The notes below the pieces were generated by a model, which saw only the letters and a program-made list of their open reading frames with translations, ran no database searches and was not told the origin of the DNA. Position numbers and translations under genes: made by a program. From Salinilacihabitans rarus (GTDB taxonomy: Archaea; Halobacteriota; Halobacteria; Halobacteriales; Natrialbaceae), in the NCBI RefSeq assembly GCF_024296665.1, contig NZ_CP100762.1, positions 2,914,001 to 2,978,000 on the forward strand: a DNA stretch of 64,000 bases, read 5' to 3'. Below are positions 52,865 to 61,670 of this stretch, one piece after another (the first letter of the stretch is position 1; each line of letters opens with the position of its first letter).

Positions 52865-53095
52865 TTAGTCCATCGCGATGTACGTCTTCGTGTCGGTCAC
52901 GCCGTCGAGGCTCTGCACGTCGGTGGAAGCGGTGTGGAGCACGTCGTACACCTCGGGGACGTCGGCCTCGGCGATGATGTCGAAGTTCCCGGCGACGATG
53001 TGGGCGTCCGAGACGGCTTCGAGGTTCCGGATGTCAGCGAGCAGTCCCTCCGACTTGCCCGCGGCCGTCTTCACCATGATGAACGCGTGGACCAT
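52865..53095 (-). CDS. stand-alone Lrp/AsnC RAM (ligand-binding) domain protein, copy 1
   Basis: 76 aa: MVHAFIMVKTAAGKSEGLLADIRNLEAVSDAHIVAGNFDIIAEADVPEVYDVL in parts, ending GVTDTKTYIAMD. It is the amino-acid-sensing RAM fold of Lrp regulators with no DNA-binding domain. About 40% identical by eye to the copy downstream of trkA; both end TYIAMD. It is divergent from trkA across 103 nt. Confidence 0.9.
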   Translation of the reverse strand: MVHAFIMVKTAAGKSEGLLADIRNLEAVSDAHIVAGNFDIIAEADVPEVYDVLHTASTDVQSLDGVTDTKTYIAMD

Positions 53096-53163
53096 CTGAC
53101 TCGGGGTGTGGTACTCTGTGACACGACTAAAGCCTTTCCTCGCGGGGGCGCCTCCGCCGGGGC

Positions 53164-53172
53164 AAACTTATT
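53164..53172 (+). promoter_or_regulatory. TATA-like box of trkA
   Basis: aaacttatt at 53164-53172 is 27-35 nt before the trkA ATG at 53199, so the transcript should be nearly leaderless. The divergent RAM gene begins at 53095, and its promoter must lie in the same 103-nt space. Confidence 0.5.
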
Positions 53173-53198
53173 CACGGGTGGCGGCGTACCTCCGGTCC

Positions 53199-53897
53199 AT
53201 GCGGTTTGTCATCATTGGTGCCGGTCGGGTCGGCCTGCGGACCGCGCGCGTGTTGCGCGAGGAGGGCCACGAGGTGACGCTGCTCGAACGCGACGAGGTG
53301 ACGGCGCGGCGGGCCCGCGATCAGGGGTTCGAGGTCGTTCGCGGCGACGGCGCGCGGGAGTCGCTACTGGAGGCGGCGGGGATCGAGGCGGCCGACGCCG
53401 TCGGCGCGCTGACCGGCGACCTGAACGTCAACTTCGCGGCGTGCATGATCGCCAAACACTACGACTGCCGGACGGTCATGCGCATCGACGAGGACTACCG
53501 CGAGGAGATCTACCGCAAGTACGCCGACGAGGTCGACGAGGTGATCTACCCCGAACGGCTGGGCGCGATGGGCGCGAAGAACGCCTTACTCGGGGGCACC
53601 ATCCGTGCCATCGCCGACGTCGCCCCGCACCTCCAGGTGGTCGAGTTGACGATCACCGAGGACGCGCCCGTCCGCGGCTACACGATGGGCGAACTCGAAC
53701 TGCCCGCCGACACGACGATACTCGCGTTCGGCAAGCGCGACGGCGCCCTGCGGATCCCGACCGCCGACGAGTCCCTCGAGGCGGGCGACCGGCTGGTGGT
53801 GCTCGCGGACTTCGCGGTACTGAGCGACGTGCGACAGATTCTGGTCGGCGAGACGGCCGACCTCGCGGCGGCCAACGCGGGTTCCGGAGGTGTCTGA
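53199..53897 (+). CDS. trkA: potassium uptake regulatory protein TrkA
   Basis: 232 aa. Cytosolic RCK protein gating the TrkH channel with NAD(H) or ATP. RCK_N: MRFVIIGAGRVGLRTARVL (GxGxxG), VTLLERDEV, VVRGDGARESLLEAAGIEAADAVGALTGDLNVN in parts. RCK_C (about 140-220): LQVVELTITEDAPVRGYTMGEL, LVVLADFAVLSDV. It is followed after 2 nt by RAM copy 2 and faces RAM copy 1. A TrkH gene is at 61671. Confidence 0.93.
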   Translation: MRFVIIGAGRVGLRTARVLREEGHEVTLLERDEVTARRARDQGFEVVRGDGARESLLEAAGIEAADAVGALTGDLNVNFAACMIAKHYDCRTVMRIDEDYREEIYRKYADEVDEVIYPERLGAMGAKNALLGGTIRAIADVAPHLQVVELTITEDAPVRGYTMGELELPADTTILAFGKRDGALRIPTADESLEAGDRLVVLADFAVLSDVRQILVGETADLAAANAGSGGV

Positions 53898-53899
53898 AC

Positions 53900-54130
53900 G
53901 TGGTCACGGCGTTCGTCATGGTGAAAGCGAACACGGGCGAGGCGGATCGGCTCCGGGAGAGCATCGAGGGGATCGACGGCGTCGAGTCGGTCCACATCGT
54001 CGCGGGCGACGTCGACCTCATCGCGAAGGCGCGCGTCGACGCCCCGGCCGCGGTCAAGGAGATCGCGGCGAACCGGATTCAGGGCATCCGCGGCGTCGAG
54101 GACACGCAGACGTACATCGCGATGGACTGA
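53900..54130 (+). CDS. stand-alone Lrp/AsnC RAM domain protein, copy 2, coupled to trkA
   Basis: 76 aa from a GTG at 53900, two bases after the trkA stop: MVTAFVMVKANTGEADRLRESIEGIDGVESVHIVAGDVDLIAKA in parts, ending GVEDTQTYIAMD. RAM domains form dimers or octamers and bind amino acids. With no HTH it cannot act as a DNA-binding regulator alone. Its tight coupling to trkA suggests a role in potassium transport control; this is inference. Confidence 0.9.
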   Translation: MVTAFVMVKANTGEADRLRESIEGIDGVESVHIVAGDVDLIAKARVDAPAAVKEIAANRIQGIRGVEDTQTYIAMD

Positions 54131-54186
54131 GACCTGCCTTTTACACCGGCGTTCGACCTCGCTCGCGGTCGCGTCTCCTCGAACGC

Positions 54187-54732
54187 TCACATCGGCATGC
54201 CGCCGCTCCCGCCCGGTTCGCCGCTGCGCTCGTCGTCGGCGGCCTGCCGGCCGTGGCGCTGGGCGTTCTCGACCAGCGCCTTCGCCGGGCCGCGGTACTC
54301 GTAGCCGGGGACGATCCCCTGTGCGAAGGTGCCCTCGACGTACTCGATCAGGGTCTTGGCGTCGTCGACGCCCTCGCCGGCGTCCCAGGCGACGTACTCG
54401 AGGATCACCCGGACCTCGTCGTCGTCGCGTTCGAGTCGCGGTTGCTCGTGGGTGCTCGTGTGTGCGACCGAGAAGACGTCGGCGAGGCGGCGTTCGAGGG
54501 TCTCGAACCAGCCGTCCTCGACGACCGGCGCGACGGTCTCGCCGGCGACGGCGGCGTCCAGCGTCGGGACGGCGACGACGACGCGGAACGCGCCGTCGCG
54601 CTCGCCCTCGGCCTCGTCGGCCGTCACGGCGGCGTCGAAGACGGTCGTCTCGAGGTCGTAGCCGTCGTCGGCCGGTTCGAACGCGTCGTGGGACTCGAGT
54701 TCGCGCGCGACGGGGTCGGGCAGGTCGGTCAT
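54187..54732 (-). CDS. haloarchaeal DUF5813-like protein
   Basis: 181 aa from the ATG at 54732. LPDPVARELESHDAFEPADDGYDLETTVFDAAVTA, VVVAVPTLDAAVAGETVAPVVEDGWFETLERRLADVF and VRVILEYVAWDAGEGVDDAKTLIEYVEGTFAQGIVPGYEYRG, each read in parts, match a family restricted to halophiles as far as I recall. Soluble, with a Gly/Met-rich C-terminus (GEPGGSGGMPM). Function unknown. Confidence 0.75.
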   Translation of the reverse strand: MTDLPDPVARELESHDAFEPADDGYDLETTVFDAAVTADEAEGERDGAFRVVVAVPTLDAAVAGETVAPVVEDGWFETLERRLADVFSVAHTSTHEQPRLERDDDEVRVILEYVAWDAGEGVDDAKTLIEYVEGTFAQGIVPGYEYRGPAKALVENAQRHGRQAADDERSGEPGGSGGMPM

Positions 54733-54900
54733 CACGCGTGGGGAGGGGCGGCGAGCCAAAGGGCGTTTCGCGTTTCGGTCGGTGCGGGCCGGCGGACCGG
54801 CCGCGCGGGCGACCGTTTCGGACCGTTTCGGGCGGAAGTCACCCGTTTCCCCCGCGAACGAGCCGCATAACTACGGGGGTGATCGCCGTCTGTCGCCGGC

Positions 54901-55044
54901 ATGGCTATCGACAGACACGTGGCCGAACGCCGGCGATTCGCCCGGCTACTGGGGACCGACGACCGACTCGGCTCCGGCTTACCGATCGGTGGGAACCGCG
55001 AGGAGACTGCAGACGAGGCGACCGACGACCGGGGAGCGGACTGA
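54901..55044 (+). CDS. possible 47-aa protein
   Basis: An ATG at 54901 opens 47 codons (MAIDRHVAERRRFARLLG, then TDDRLGSGLPIGGNREETADEATDDRGAD). A TATA-like cataacta lies about 34 nt upstream. The basic N-terminal helix and acidic tail look protein-like. It ends 4 nt before the convergent 129-aa gene. No homologue recognised; it may be a chance frame. Confidence 0.4.
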   Translation: MAIDRHVAERRRFARLLGTDDRLGSGLPIGGNREETADEATDDRGAD

Positions 55045-55048
55045 CGGG

Positions 55049-55438
55049 TCAGGAGAGCGTTCGTTCTTCGAGCACCGACCGAACCGCGGTGGCGAGTTCC
55101 TCGAAGTCCTTGACTGTCAGCCCGTCGGTCGTGACGAACACGCCCTCGCGGTCGGAGGTGACCCGGATCAGAAAGCCGTTGTCGAAGACGCGGATCGTGT
55201 AGCGGTAGTCGCCGAGTTCGGTCCCCTCGTAGGCCGTCCGGGCGACCGTGAAGCCGCGCCACTCGTGGCCGATGAACGTCGAGAGGTCGGCGTCGCGTGT
55301 CAGGTCCTCGCGGAGGTACAGTTGTTCGAAGTCGTCGCGCGTGAAGTACGTGACCGACCGCAGGCTGTCGCCGACGGCGGTTCTGGCGGTCGTCACGAGT
55401 CGATCCGCGGTGTCCGGTGGGAGCAGCCCCGTGGCCAT
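55049..55438 (-). CDS. haloarchaeal DUF7522-like protein
   Basis: 129 aa. LLPPDTADRLVTTARTAVGDSLRSVTYFTRDDFEQLYLREDL in parts, then GFTVARTAYEGTELGDYRYTIRVFDNGFLIRVTSDREGVFVTTDGLTVKDFEELATAV in parts. It has the look of a single alpha/beta domain with a central beta sheet. No active-site motif. I recall it as a recurring haloarchaeal family; role unknown. Confidence 0.78.
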   Translation of the reverse strand: MATGLLPPDTADRLVTTARTAVGDSLRSVTYFTRDDFEQLYLREDLTRDADLSTFIGHEWRGFTVARTAYEGTELGDYRYTIRVFDNGFLIRVTSDREGVFVTTDGLTVKDFEELATAVRSVLEERTLS

Positions 55439-55462
55439 ATCGACCCCTCGCGCTCGCCCACC

Positions 55463-55588
55463 TTAAGCGTCGGCGCCGCGCTCGGCGACGGGCGCGTACA
55501 GCGCCGCGGCCGAGGCCGCCAGCATCCGGACGACGAAGTACCTGCCCGTGAACCGCCCGATCCGTTCGAGCGCTTCGACGGCGCTCAC
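55463..55588 (-). CDS. possible 41-aa one-helix membrane peptide
   Basis: GTG at 55588: VSAVEALERIGRFTGRYFVVRMLAASAAALYAPVAERGADA. One hydrophobic stretch (YFVVRMLAASAAALYAPV) could span or lie on the membrane, preceded by basic residues. It sits between two genes on the same strand (24 nt before the 129-aa gene). Evidence is reading-frame character only. Confidence 0.4.
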   Translation of the reverse strand: MSAVEALERIGRFTGRYFVVRMLAASAAALYAPVAERGADA

Positions 55589-55671
55589 GGCCGCTCCCCC
55601 GCACTGTCGTGCGAACGCATACCGCGACGCATGTCGGTCGGGCGTACTAAACGGTCCGCTGACGGCGCCGG

Positions 55672-56958
55672 TCAGGCCTGCTCGATCGCCCGGTCGAGGT
55701 CCGCGATCACGTCGTCGACGTCCTCGATGCCGACCGAGAGACGCACGAGGTCGTCGGTGACGCCGCTTGCGAGTTTCTCCTCCTCGGTGAGTTGCTGGTG
55801 GGTCGTGCTCGCGGGGTGGATGATCAGCGTCTTCGCGTCGCCGACGTTCGCCAGCAGGCTCGCGAGGTCGACCTCGTTGCAGACCGTCTCGGCGGCGTCG
55901 TAGCCGCCTTCGAGGCCGAAGGTGATCATCCCGCCGTAGCCGCCGTCGAGGTACTTCGTCGCCTCCTCGTGGGTCTCGTGACTTTCGAGGCCGGGGTAGG
56001 TGACCCACGCGACGTCGGGGTGGTCCTCGAGGAACTCCGCGACCGCCTGGGCGTTCTCGCAGTGTTTCTCCATGCGCACCGGCAGCGATTCGAGTTTCTG
56101 GAGGGTGACCCAGGCGTCGAACGGGGACTGCTGGTTGCCGAGGTCCCGCAGGCCGCGGGTGCGGGCGGCGACGGCGAACGCCTGCTCGCCGAACGTCTCG
56201 TAGAAGTTGACGCCGTGGTACGCCGGGTTCGACTCGGTGAGTTCGGGGTAGTCGCCCTCGTCCCACGGGAACGACCCGCCGTCGACGAGGATGCCGCCGA
56301 CCGTCGAGCCGGCGCCGTGGAGCCACTTCGTCGTCGAGTTCCAGACGAGGTCCGCGCCGTGTTCGAGCGGCCGGCAGAGGTACGGCGTCGCGAAGGTGTT
56401 GTCGACGAACAGCGGGACGTCGTTCTCGTGGGCGATGTCCGCGATCCGTTCGATGTCCGGGGTGACGAGCGCGGGGTTGCCGATCGTCTCGAGGTGAACG
56501 AAGGCAGTATTCTCGTCGATGGCCGCCGCGTACGCGTCGTAGTCGAGCGTGTCGACGAACGTCGTCTCGACGCCCCGCTTGGCGACGGTGTGGGTGAGGT
56601 AGGTGTACGTGCCGCCGTACAGCGACGACGAGGAGACGATGTTGTCGCCCACGTCCGCGAGGATGAACGTCGCGAGGTCGAACGCCGCCATACCGCTCGC
56701 GGTCGCGAGCGCGCCGACGCCGCCTTCGAGGCTCGCGACGCGCTCTTCGAGCGCCGCGTTCGTCGGGTTCATGATCCGCGAGTAGATGTTGCCGAACTCC
56801 TCCAGTCCGAAGAGGGCGGCGGCGTGGTCGGTGTCCTCGAAGACGTAGGAGGTGGTCTGGTGGATCGGCGGCGCCCGGGCGCCGGTGGTCGGGTCGGGTT
56901 CGTGGCCGGCGTGGACGCTACGGGTCGCGAAGCGGTGGGGGTCGGTCTCGTCGCTCAT
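55672..56958 (-). CDS. metY: O-acetylhomoserine sulfhydrylase / aminocarboxypropyltransferase
   Basis: 428 aa from the ATG at 56958. PLP enzyme making homocysteine (or cysteine) from O-acetylhomoserine and sulfide. Motifs: [31 protein letters not shown] in parts, [22 protein letters not shown] in parts, [21 protein letters not shown] and the PLP lysine in [16 protein letters not shown]. The length matches MetY rather than MetB/MetC (about 380). No partner acetyltransferase (metX) lies in the window. Confidence 0.93.
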   Translation of the reverse strand: MSDETDPHRFATRSVHAGHEPDPTTGARAPPIHQTTSYVFEDTDHAAALFGLEEFGNIYSRIMNPTNAALEERVASLEGGVGALATASGMAAFDLATFILADVGDNIVSSSSLYGGTYTYLTHTVAKRGVETTFVDTLDYDAYAAAIDENTAFVHLETIGNPALVTPDIERIADIAHENDVPLFVDNTFATPYLCRPLEHGADLVWNSTTKWLHGAGSTVGGILVDGGSFPWDEGDYPELTESNPAYHGVNFYETFGEQAFAVAARTRGLRDLGNQQSPFDAWVTLQKLESLPVRMEKHCENAQAVAEFLEDHPDVAWVTYPGLESHETHEEATKYLDGGYGGMITFGLEGGYDAAETVCNEVDLASLLANVGDAKTLIIHPASTTHQQLTEEEKLASGVTDDLVRLSVGIEDVDDVIADLDRAIEQA

Positions 56959-57073
56959 ACGCGCCGATTGGCCGGCGCGTACGTAAAGCTGTGAGTCGCG
57001 GCACCACTGGACGGTGCTCGCGAGAAGTGGCAAGGTTCGTCGCCGGTCGGAGACGTTCGGCCGCCCCGCGCCG

Positions 57074-58081
57074 TCAGGTCGCGACGACCGAGAGCGCGCC
57101 GACGCTCTCGAGGACCAGCCAGACGACAAACCCGCCGTACAGCGCCAGCAGCCCCCACGCCTCGCGCCCGGAGAGCAGCATCTCCGTCCGCGCGACGGCG
57201 AAGAAGGCGGTCGTCGCGAGGACCAGGTAGCCCATCATCGGCACGACGTGCGCGAACGTGACCGTCAGCGACCCCGCGACGAGGACGCCGACGGGGACGG
57301 CCACGAGGAGGTCGAACGTGTTGCTCCCGAGGACGTTCGCCACGGAGACCGTCGGCCGGCCGGCCCGCGCGGCCGCGATGCTGACGAACGCGTCCGGGAG
57401 GCTCGACCCCGCGGCGACGACGGTCATCCCCCAGAGGAACGTCGGGGTGCCGAACGCCTCGCCGAGGCCGATCGCCGCGCGGACGAGCGCCTCGACGCCG
57501 ACGACGATCAGCGCCAGTCCGAGGCCGAACGCGAGCCACGTCCGGACGACGTCGACGTCGTCGCTCGACGCGGGTCCGTGATCCGCGGTGTCGAGGTACT
57601 GGGCGAACAGGTAGATGCCGTACAGCGCGAGCGGGAACAGCGCGAGCGACCGCGTGACGGTCCCCGGGAGCCCGCTCCCGTCGGCCGGGTTGTAGATGAC
57701 CGCCATCGAGAACGTCAACAGCAGCGCCGCGACCGCGAGCATGTAGAACAGCGCCTCCTTGTAGACCAACTCGCGCGTCGTGGGGAGCGCCCCGCCGATC
57801 AGCGCCGCGGCGCTCGGGATCACCAGCAGGTTGAACACCGCCGATCCGACGACCGCGCCCACCCCGAGTTCGAACTCCTGGTGGAGCAGCGTCGCCAGCA
57901 ACACGCTCGAGAGTTCGGGCGCGCTCGACCCCACGGCGGCGACGATCGCCCCCTGGACGACGACCGGCAACCCGTAGGCGGCCGCGAGGTCGTCGGCGGC
58001 CCCTTCCAGCGACTGGCTCCCCGTCCAGACGACGACCGTGCCGACCGCCGCGAGCAACAGCGACGTCGCGACCGCGAACAT
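57074..58081 (-). CDS. CaCA-family sodium/calcium exchanger
   Basis: 335 aa with about ten membrane helices in two inverted halves. Both alpha repeats are present: AIVAAVGSSAPELSSVLLATLL (alpha-1, near residue 45) and MTVVAAGSSLPDAFVSIAAARAG (alpha-2, near residue 225), each with the conserved G-S-S-x-P-[ED] ion site and followed by GSAVFNLLVIP or GSNTFDLLVAVP. It exchanges Ca2+ (or another cation) for Na+ or H+ at the membrane. Confidence 0.92.
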   Translation of the reverse strand: MFAVATSLLLAAVGTVVVWTGSQSLEGAADDLAAAYGLPVVVQGAIVAAVGSSAPELSSVLLATLLHQEFELGVGAVVGSAVFNLLVIPSAAALIGGALPTTRELVYKEALFYMLAVAALLLTFSMAVIYNPADGSGLPGTVTRSLALFPLALYGIYLFAQYLDTADHGPASSDDVDVVRTWLAFGLGLALIVVGVEALVRAAIGLGEAFGTPTFLWGMTVVAAGSSLPDAFVSIAAARAGRPTVSVANVLGSNTFDLLVAVPVGVLVAGSLTVTFAHVVPMMGYLVLATTAFFAVARTEMLLSGREAWGLLALYGGFVVWLVLESVGALSVVAT

Positions 58082-58138
58082 AGCGGGTCGTTCTCAGCGC
58101 GGTCGGATAAAAGAGTCGAGAAGCCGTGCGGGACCTCG

Positions 58139-59764
58139 CTACGCGCCGATCTCCGTGCGCTCGACGACGACGTTACCGGCCCCGTCCGCGACTTCGAGGG
58201 TCACGCGGTACGTATCGCCGGCGCCGTGTTTCACCTCGGTCGCGAACGACCCGCTCGCGGCGTCGCCGGCGACCGACTCCTCGGCGGCGTCGACGACCCG
58301 CCCGTCGCCGTCGCGGATCGTCACCGCGACCGACGAGAGGTCGCCGTCCGCGTCGGCGACGGCCCAGTCGACGGCCAGTTCGGCGTGCGGGTTCGACGAA
58401 CTCTCGTCGACGCCCGCGAGTTCCTCGACGGTCGGGTCGTGCTCGGCGACGTCGGTCGTCAGGGTCGCGGTCGCGCCCGTCTCGACGACGCCGTCGGCGC
58501 GGACGACCGCGCGGTACTCGTACTCGGTCTCGGGTTCGAGACCCGTCAGCGAGGCGTCGAACGCGCCCGGCGCGGTCAGCGTCTCGCCGTCGGTCTCGAC
58601 CCACGCGCTCTCGCCCGCCGCGCGGTACTGGACGGCGACGGTCGCGGCGTCGGCCCCGCCGAGGTCGACGAGGTCGCCGGCGACGGTCGCCGACGCGTCG
58701 TCGACGGCGGTCGCGGCGCCGGTCTCGACCGCGGGGTCGGGGAGCGTCTCGAACGACTCGACCGCGCCGACGTCGGCGTCGCCGTCGGTCGCCTCGGCGA
58801 CGACGCGGAACTCGTAGGTCGTGCCGGGTTCGAGGGCATCGACCGCGGCGCTGACGCCGGCGGCCGAGTCCGGCGCGACCGCCTCCGTCGTGGCCCACTC
58901 GTCGGCCCCGCTCGCGCGGTACTCGAACCACGCGCTCGCGCCGTCGGCGCCGCCGAAGTCGACGACCTCGCCGGTCAGGGTCGCGCCCGTCTTCGAGACG
59001 TCGGTCGCGGGCCCGGTCGCGACGACGAACGGGTCGTCGGTCGTGAACGTCTCGTAGCCGGCCGAGTAACCCGTCTGATCGCCGTCGTCGATGTGGGAGG
59101 TGAACTCGTACTCGGTCCCGGGTTCGAGGCCGTCGACGACCCGGTCAGCGAGGCCGGTCGACGTGACCGTCACCGGGTCGGTCTCCGTCCAGTCGGAGTG
59201 TGGTTCGTCCTCGTCGGTCGGGCTGTAGGAGAACCACACCGTCGCCGAGTCGGCGCCGCCGAGGTCGGTCACGTTCGTGACGAGCACCGCACCGTCCTCG
59301 GTGACGTTCTCCGCGCCGACGGTCGTCGCCGCGGGCCGGTCCGGCAGCGTCTCGATCGTCCGGGTCTCGCCGCGGTCGACGCCGACCGCCGTCTCCGCGA
59401 CGGCGCGGTACTCGTACTCGGTGCCGGGTTCGAGGCCCGTGAGGTCCTCCGTGACAGTCCCCGTCGCGTTCACCCGCTCGCCGTCGGAGACGGCCCACTC
59501 GTCGGTCCCGTTCGCGCGGTACTCGAACCGGACGGTCGCCTCGTCGGCGTCGCCGAGGTCGGTGAGGTTCCCGGCGACGATGAGGGCCTCGTCGCTCAGG
59601 TAGTCGGCCCAGAGGGTGTCGACCGACGGGCCGGCCTCGTCGGTCGCGGTCGTCGTCGCGTCCGTCGACGCCCCCGCGACCGGCGCCGCGAACGCGGCGC
59701 TCAGTGCGAGTACGGCGACGAACACTACAGTACGTGCGTCGGCTGGTTCGCTTCGACGTGTCAT
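58139..59764 (-). CDS. secreted multidomain protein with four FN3-like repeats
   Basis: 541 aa. Signal peptide (TVVFVAVLALSAAFAAPVAGA), then four repeats of about 95 aa, each with V-x-[DG]-LG-x-AD-x-A-x-V-x-[FV]-x-Y and ending TGLEPGTEYEYRAV: a fibronectin-III-like pattern. The final about 90 residues (SSSNPHAELAVDWAVADADGDLSSVAVTI, in parts, to AGNVVVERTEIGA) form a cadherin/PKD-like domain. Several N-x-S/T sequons. No membrane anchor is visible. Likely surface or extracellular; ligand unknown. Confidence 0.85.
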   Translation of the reverse strand: MTRRSEPADARTVVFVAVLALSAAFAAPVAGASTDATTTATDEAGPSVDTLWADYLSDEALIVAGNLTDLGDADEATVRFEYRANGTDEWAVSDGERVNATGTVTEDLTGLEPGTEYEYRAVAETAVGVDRGETRTIETLPDRPAATTVGAENVTEDGAVLVTNVTDLGGADSATVWFSYSPTDEDEPHSDWTETDPVTVTSTGLADRVVDGLEPGTEYEFTSHIDDGDQTGYSAGYETFTTDDPFVVATGPATDVSKTGATLTGEVVDFGGADGASAWFEYRASGADEWATTEAVAPDSAAGVSAAVDALEPGTTYEFRVVAEATDGDADVGAVESFETLPDPAVETGAATAVDDASATVAGDLVDLGGADAATVAVQYRAAGESAWVETDGETLTAPGAFDASLTGLEPETEYEYRAVVRADGVVETGATATLTTDVAEHDPTVEELAGVDESSSNPHAELAVDWAVADADGDLSSVAVTIRDGDGRVVDAAEESVAGDAASGSFATEVKHGAGDTYRVTLEVADGAGNVVVERTEIGA

Positions 59765-59877
59765 CCGACCGTCCGTTAAAATTCACGATACAATAACTTT
59801 TCTACGAAGTATAAGGTACGGCTGGTTGACGATACGGTCGACCGAACCGACCGGTCCAGCGTCCGCGGGGCGCCGCG

Positions 59878-61446
59878 TCACTCCAGCAGCGACTCGCCGG
59901 TCATCTCCGGGGGCTGCTCGACGCCGATCAGTTCGAGCAGCGTCGGCGCGATGTCGGCGAGCGTGCCGCCCTCGCGGACGGTCCGACCGCCGTCGGTGCC
60001 GTCGGGGGCGACGTAGACGAGCGGGACGTCGTTGTACGTGTGGGCGGTGTGGGGGTCGTCCTCGGTACCCATGTCGTCGGCGTTGCCGTGGTCCGCCGTC
60101 ACGAGCACGTGCGAGCCGTTCGCTTCGAGGACGCGGACGAGTCGTCCGAGTTCGGTGTCGACGGCCTCGACGGCCTCGACGGCGGCGCGGTAGTCGCCGG
60201 TGTGGCCGACCATGTCGGGGTTGGCGTAGTTGAGCACGAGCACGTCCGGGTCGTCGGACTCGACGATCGAAATCGCGGCGTCGGTCACCTCGGCCGCGCT
60301 CATCTCCGGCTGGTGGTCGTAGGTCGGCACGTCGGGGCTCTCGACGATCTCGCGGATCTCGCCGTCGAACTCGACCTCGCGGCCGCCGTTTAAGAAGTAG
60401 GTGACGTGGGCGTACTTCTCGGACTCGGCGATCCGAAGCTGGGTCTTGCCGGCGTCGGCGAGTACCTCCCCGAGGACCTGCTCGGGCTGGTTCGGCGGGA
60501 AGGCGACGGGGAGGTCGAACGTCTTGTCGTACTGGGTCATCATCACGACCTCGACGTCCGGCGGGCTGGTTTCGAACTCCCACTCGGGGCGGATGTCCGC
60601 GAGCAGCCGCGTCAACTGGCGCGCGCGGTCCGAGCGGAAGTTGAACCAGACCGCGGCGTCGCCGTCTTCGAGCGCGGGACCGCCCTGCTCACGGCTTCGC
60701 CGTTCGCTTTCCGAGGCGCCGGGCGCCTCGCTTTCCACCAGCGTCGGCTCGACGAACTCGTCGGTCTGGCCGCGCTCGTAGGACTCCCGCACCGCGTCGA
60801 CCGCCGATTCGGCGGTGAACTCGGCCTCCCGGTTCACGATGGCGTCGTACGCGCGCTTCGTCCGCTCCCAGTTCTGGTCGCGGTCCATGGCGTAGTAGCG
60901 CCCTGAGACGGTCGCGACGTCGCCCGTCCCGGCGTCGGCGGCCACTTCTTCGAGTTCCGCGAGGTACTCCTCCCCGCCGTGTGGCGAGGTGTCCCGGCCG
61001 TCGGTGAACGCGTGGGTGACCGCCTCGACGTCGCGGTCGGCGGCCATCCGGATCAGCGCGTGGAGGTGCTCGTGGTCGGAGTGGACCCCGCCGTCGCTGA
61101 CCAGCCCGAGGAAGTGGACGCGGCCGCCGCCCTCGCGGGCGCGGTCGAACGCCGCGTTGATCGCGTCGTTCTCGCGGAAGGAGCCGTCGGCGATGGCGTC
61201 GGAGATCCGGGTGTACTCCTGGTGGACGACCCGGCCGGCGCCGATGTTGAGGTGGCCGACCTCGCTGTTGCCCATCTGCCCGTCGGGGAGGCCGACCCGC
61301 CGGCCTTTCACTTCGAGTCGCCCCCGCGCCCCGTTCGCCGAGAGCCGGTCGAACACCGGCGTGTGGGCGGCCTCGACCGCGTTCCTGCCCTCCGTGTCAT
61401 CCTCACCGAGTCCCCAGCCGTCGAGGACGATCAGTGCCGCCTTCAT
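59878..61446 (-). CDS. gpmI: 2,3-bisphosphoglycerate-independent phosphoglycerate mutase
   Basis: 522 aa. Interconverts 3- and 2-phosphoglycerate with two Mn2+ ions. LIVLDGWGLGED binds metal; catalytic Ser61 is in DGQMGNSEVGHLNIGAGRVV; LGLVSDGGVHSDHEHLHALI, FTDGRDTSP, FNFRSDRARQL, NYANPDMVGHTG and VLVTADHGNADDM complete the set. At residues about 239-254 an extra SEAPGASESERRSREQ breaks an otherwise standard stretch (EPTLVE ... GGPALEDGDA); it is encoded by two palindromes (see the repeat entry). Confidence 0.94.
   Translation of the reverse strand: MKAALIVLDGWGLGEDDTEGRNAVEAAHTPVFDRLSANGARGRLEVKGRRVGLPDGQMGNSEVGHLNIGAGRVVHQEYTRISDAIADGSFRENDAINAAFDRAREGGGRVHFLGLVSDGGVHSDHEHLHALIRMAADRDVEAVTHAFTDGRDTSPHGGEEYLAELEEVAADAGTGDVATVSGRYYAMDRDQNWERTKRAYDAIVNREAEFTAESAVDAVRESYERGQTDEFVEPTLVESEAPGASESERRSREQGGPALEDGDAAVWFNFRSDRARQLTRLLADIRPEWEFETSPPDVEVVMMTQYDKTFDLPVAFPPNQPEQVLGEVLADAGKTQLRIAESEKYAHVTYFLNGGREVEFDGEIREIVESPDVPTYDHQPEMSAAEVTDAAISIVESDDPDVLVLNYANPDMVGHTGDYRAAVEAVEAVDTELGRLVRVLEANGSHVLVTADHGNADDMGTEDDPHTAHTYNDVPLVYVAPDGTDGGRTVREGGTLADIAPTLLELIGVEQPPEMTGESLLE
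60685..60736 (-). repeat. palindromic in-frame insertion inside gpmI
   Basis: Within gpmI are a stem cggc-ttc-gccg (60692-60702) and a perfect 9+1+9 palindrome cgaggcgcc-g-ggcgcctcg (60712-60730). The second is flanked by 9-nt direct repeats tcgctttcc (60704-60712 and 60728-60736). The element adds about 16 Ser/Glu/Arg-rich residues absent from the family consensus as I know it. The frame is kept. Confidence 0.7.
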
Positions 61447-61670
61447 GTGCGGAGAGTGTCGCCGGCGAGGTAACTAGCTGTCGTTCGGCGCCACCGTCGA
61501 CGGCGTCCGGGCCCGGTCGCGCCCGCCCGACGGGGCTCCGGTCGAGATTTGTAGCTAGGTCTTGAAGTGGCGAGTCGACATCGGTCGAAATCCATGAACG
61601 TGCCGTCGCGTTCGCTCCCGACTCGCGAGCGAGTCGACGCCCGCCGGGCGCGCGTGTGGGGTCGATTCCC

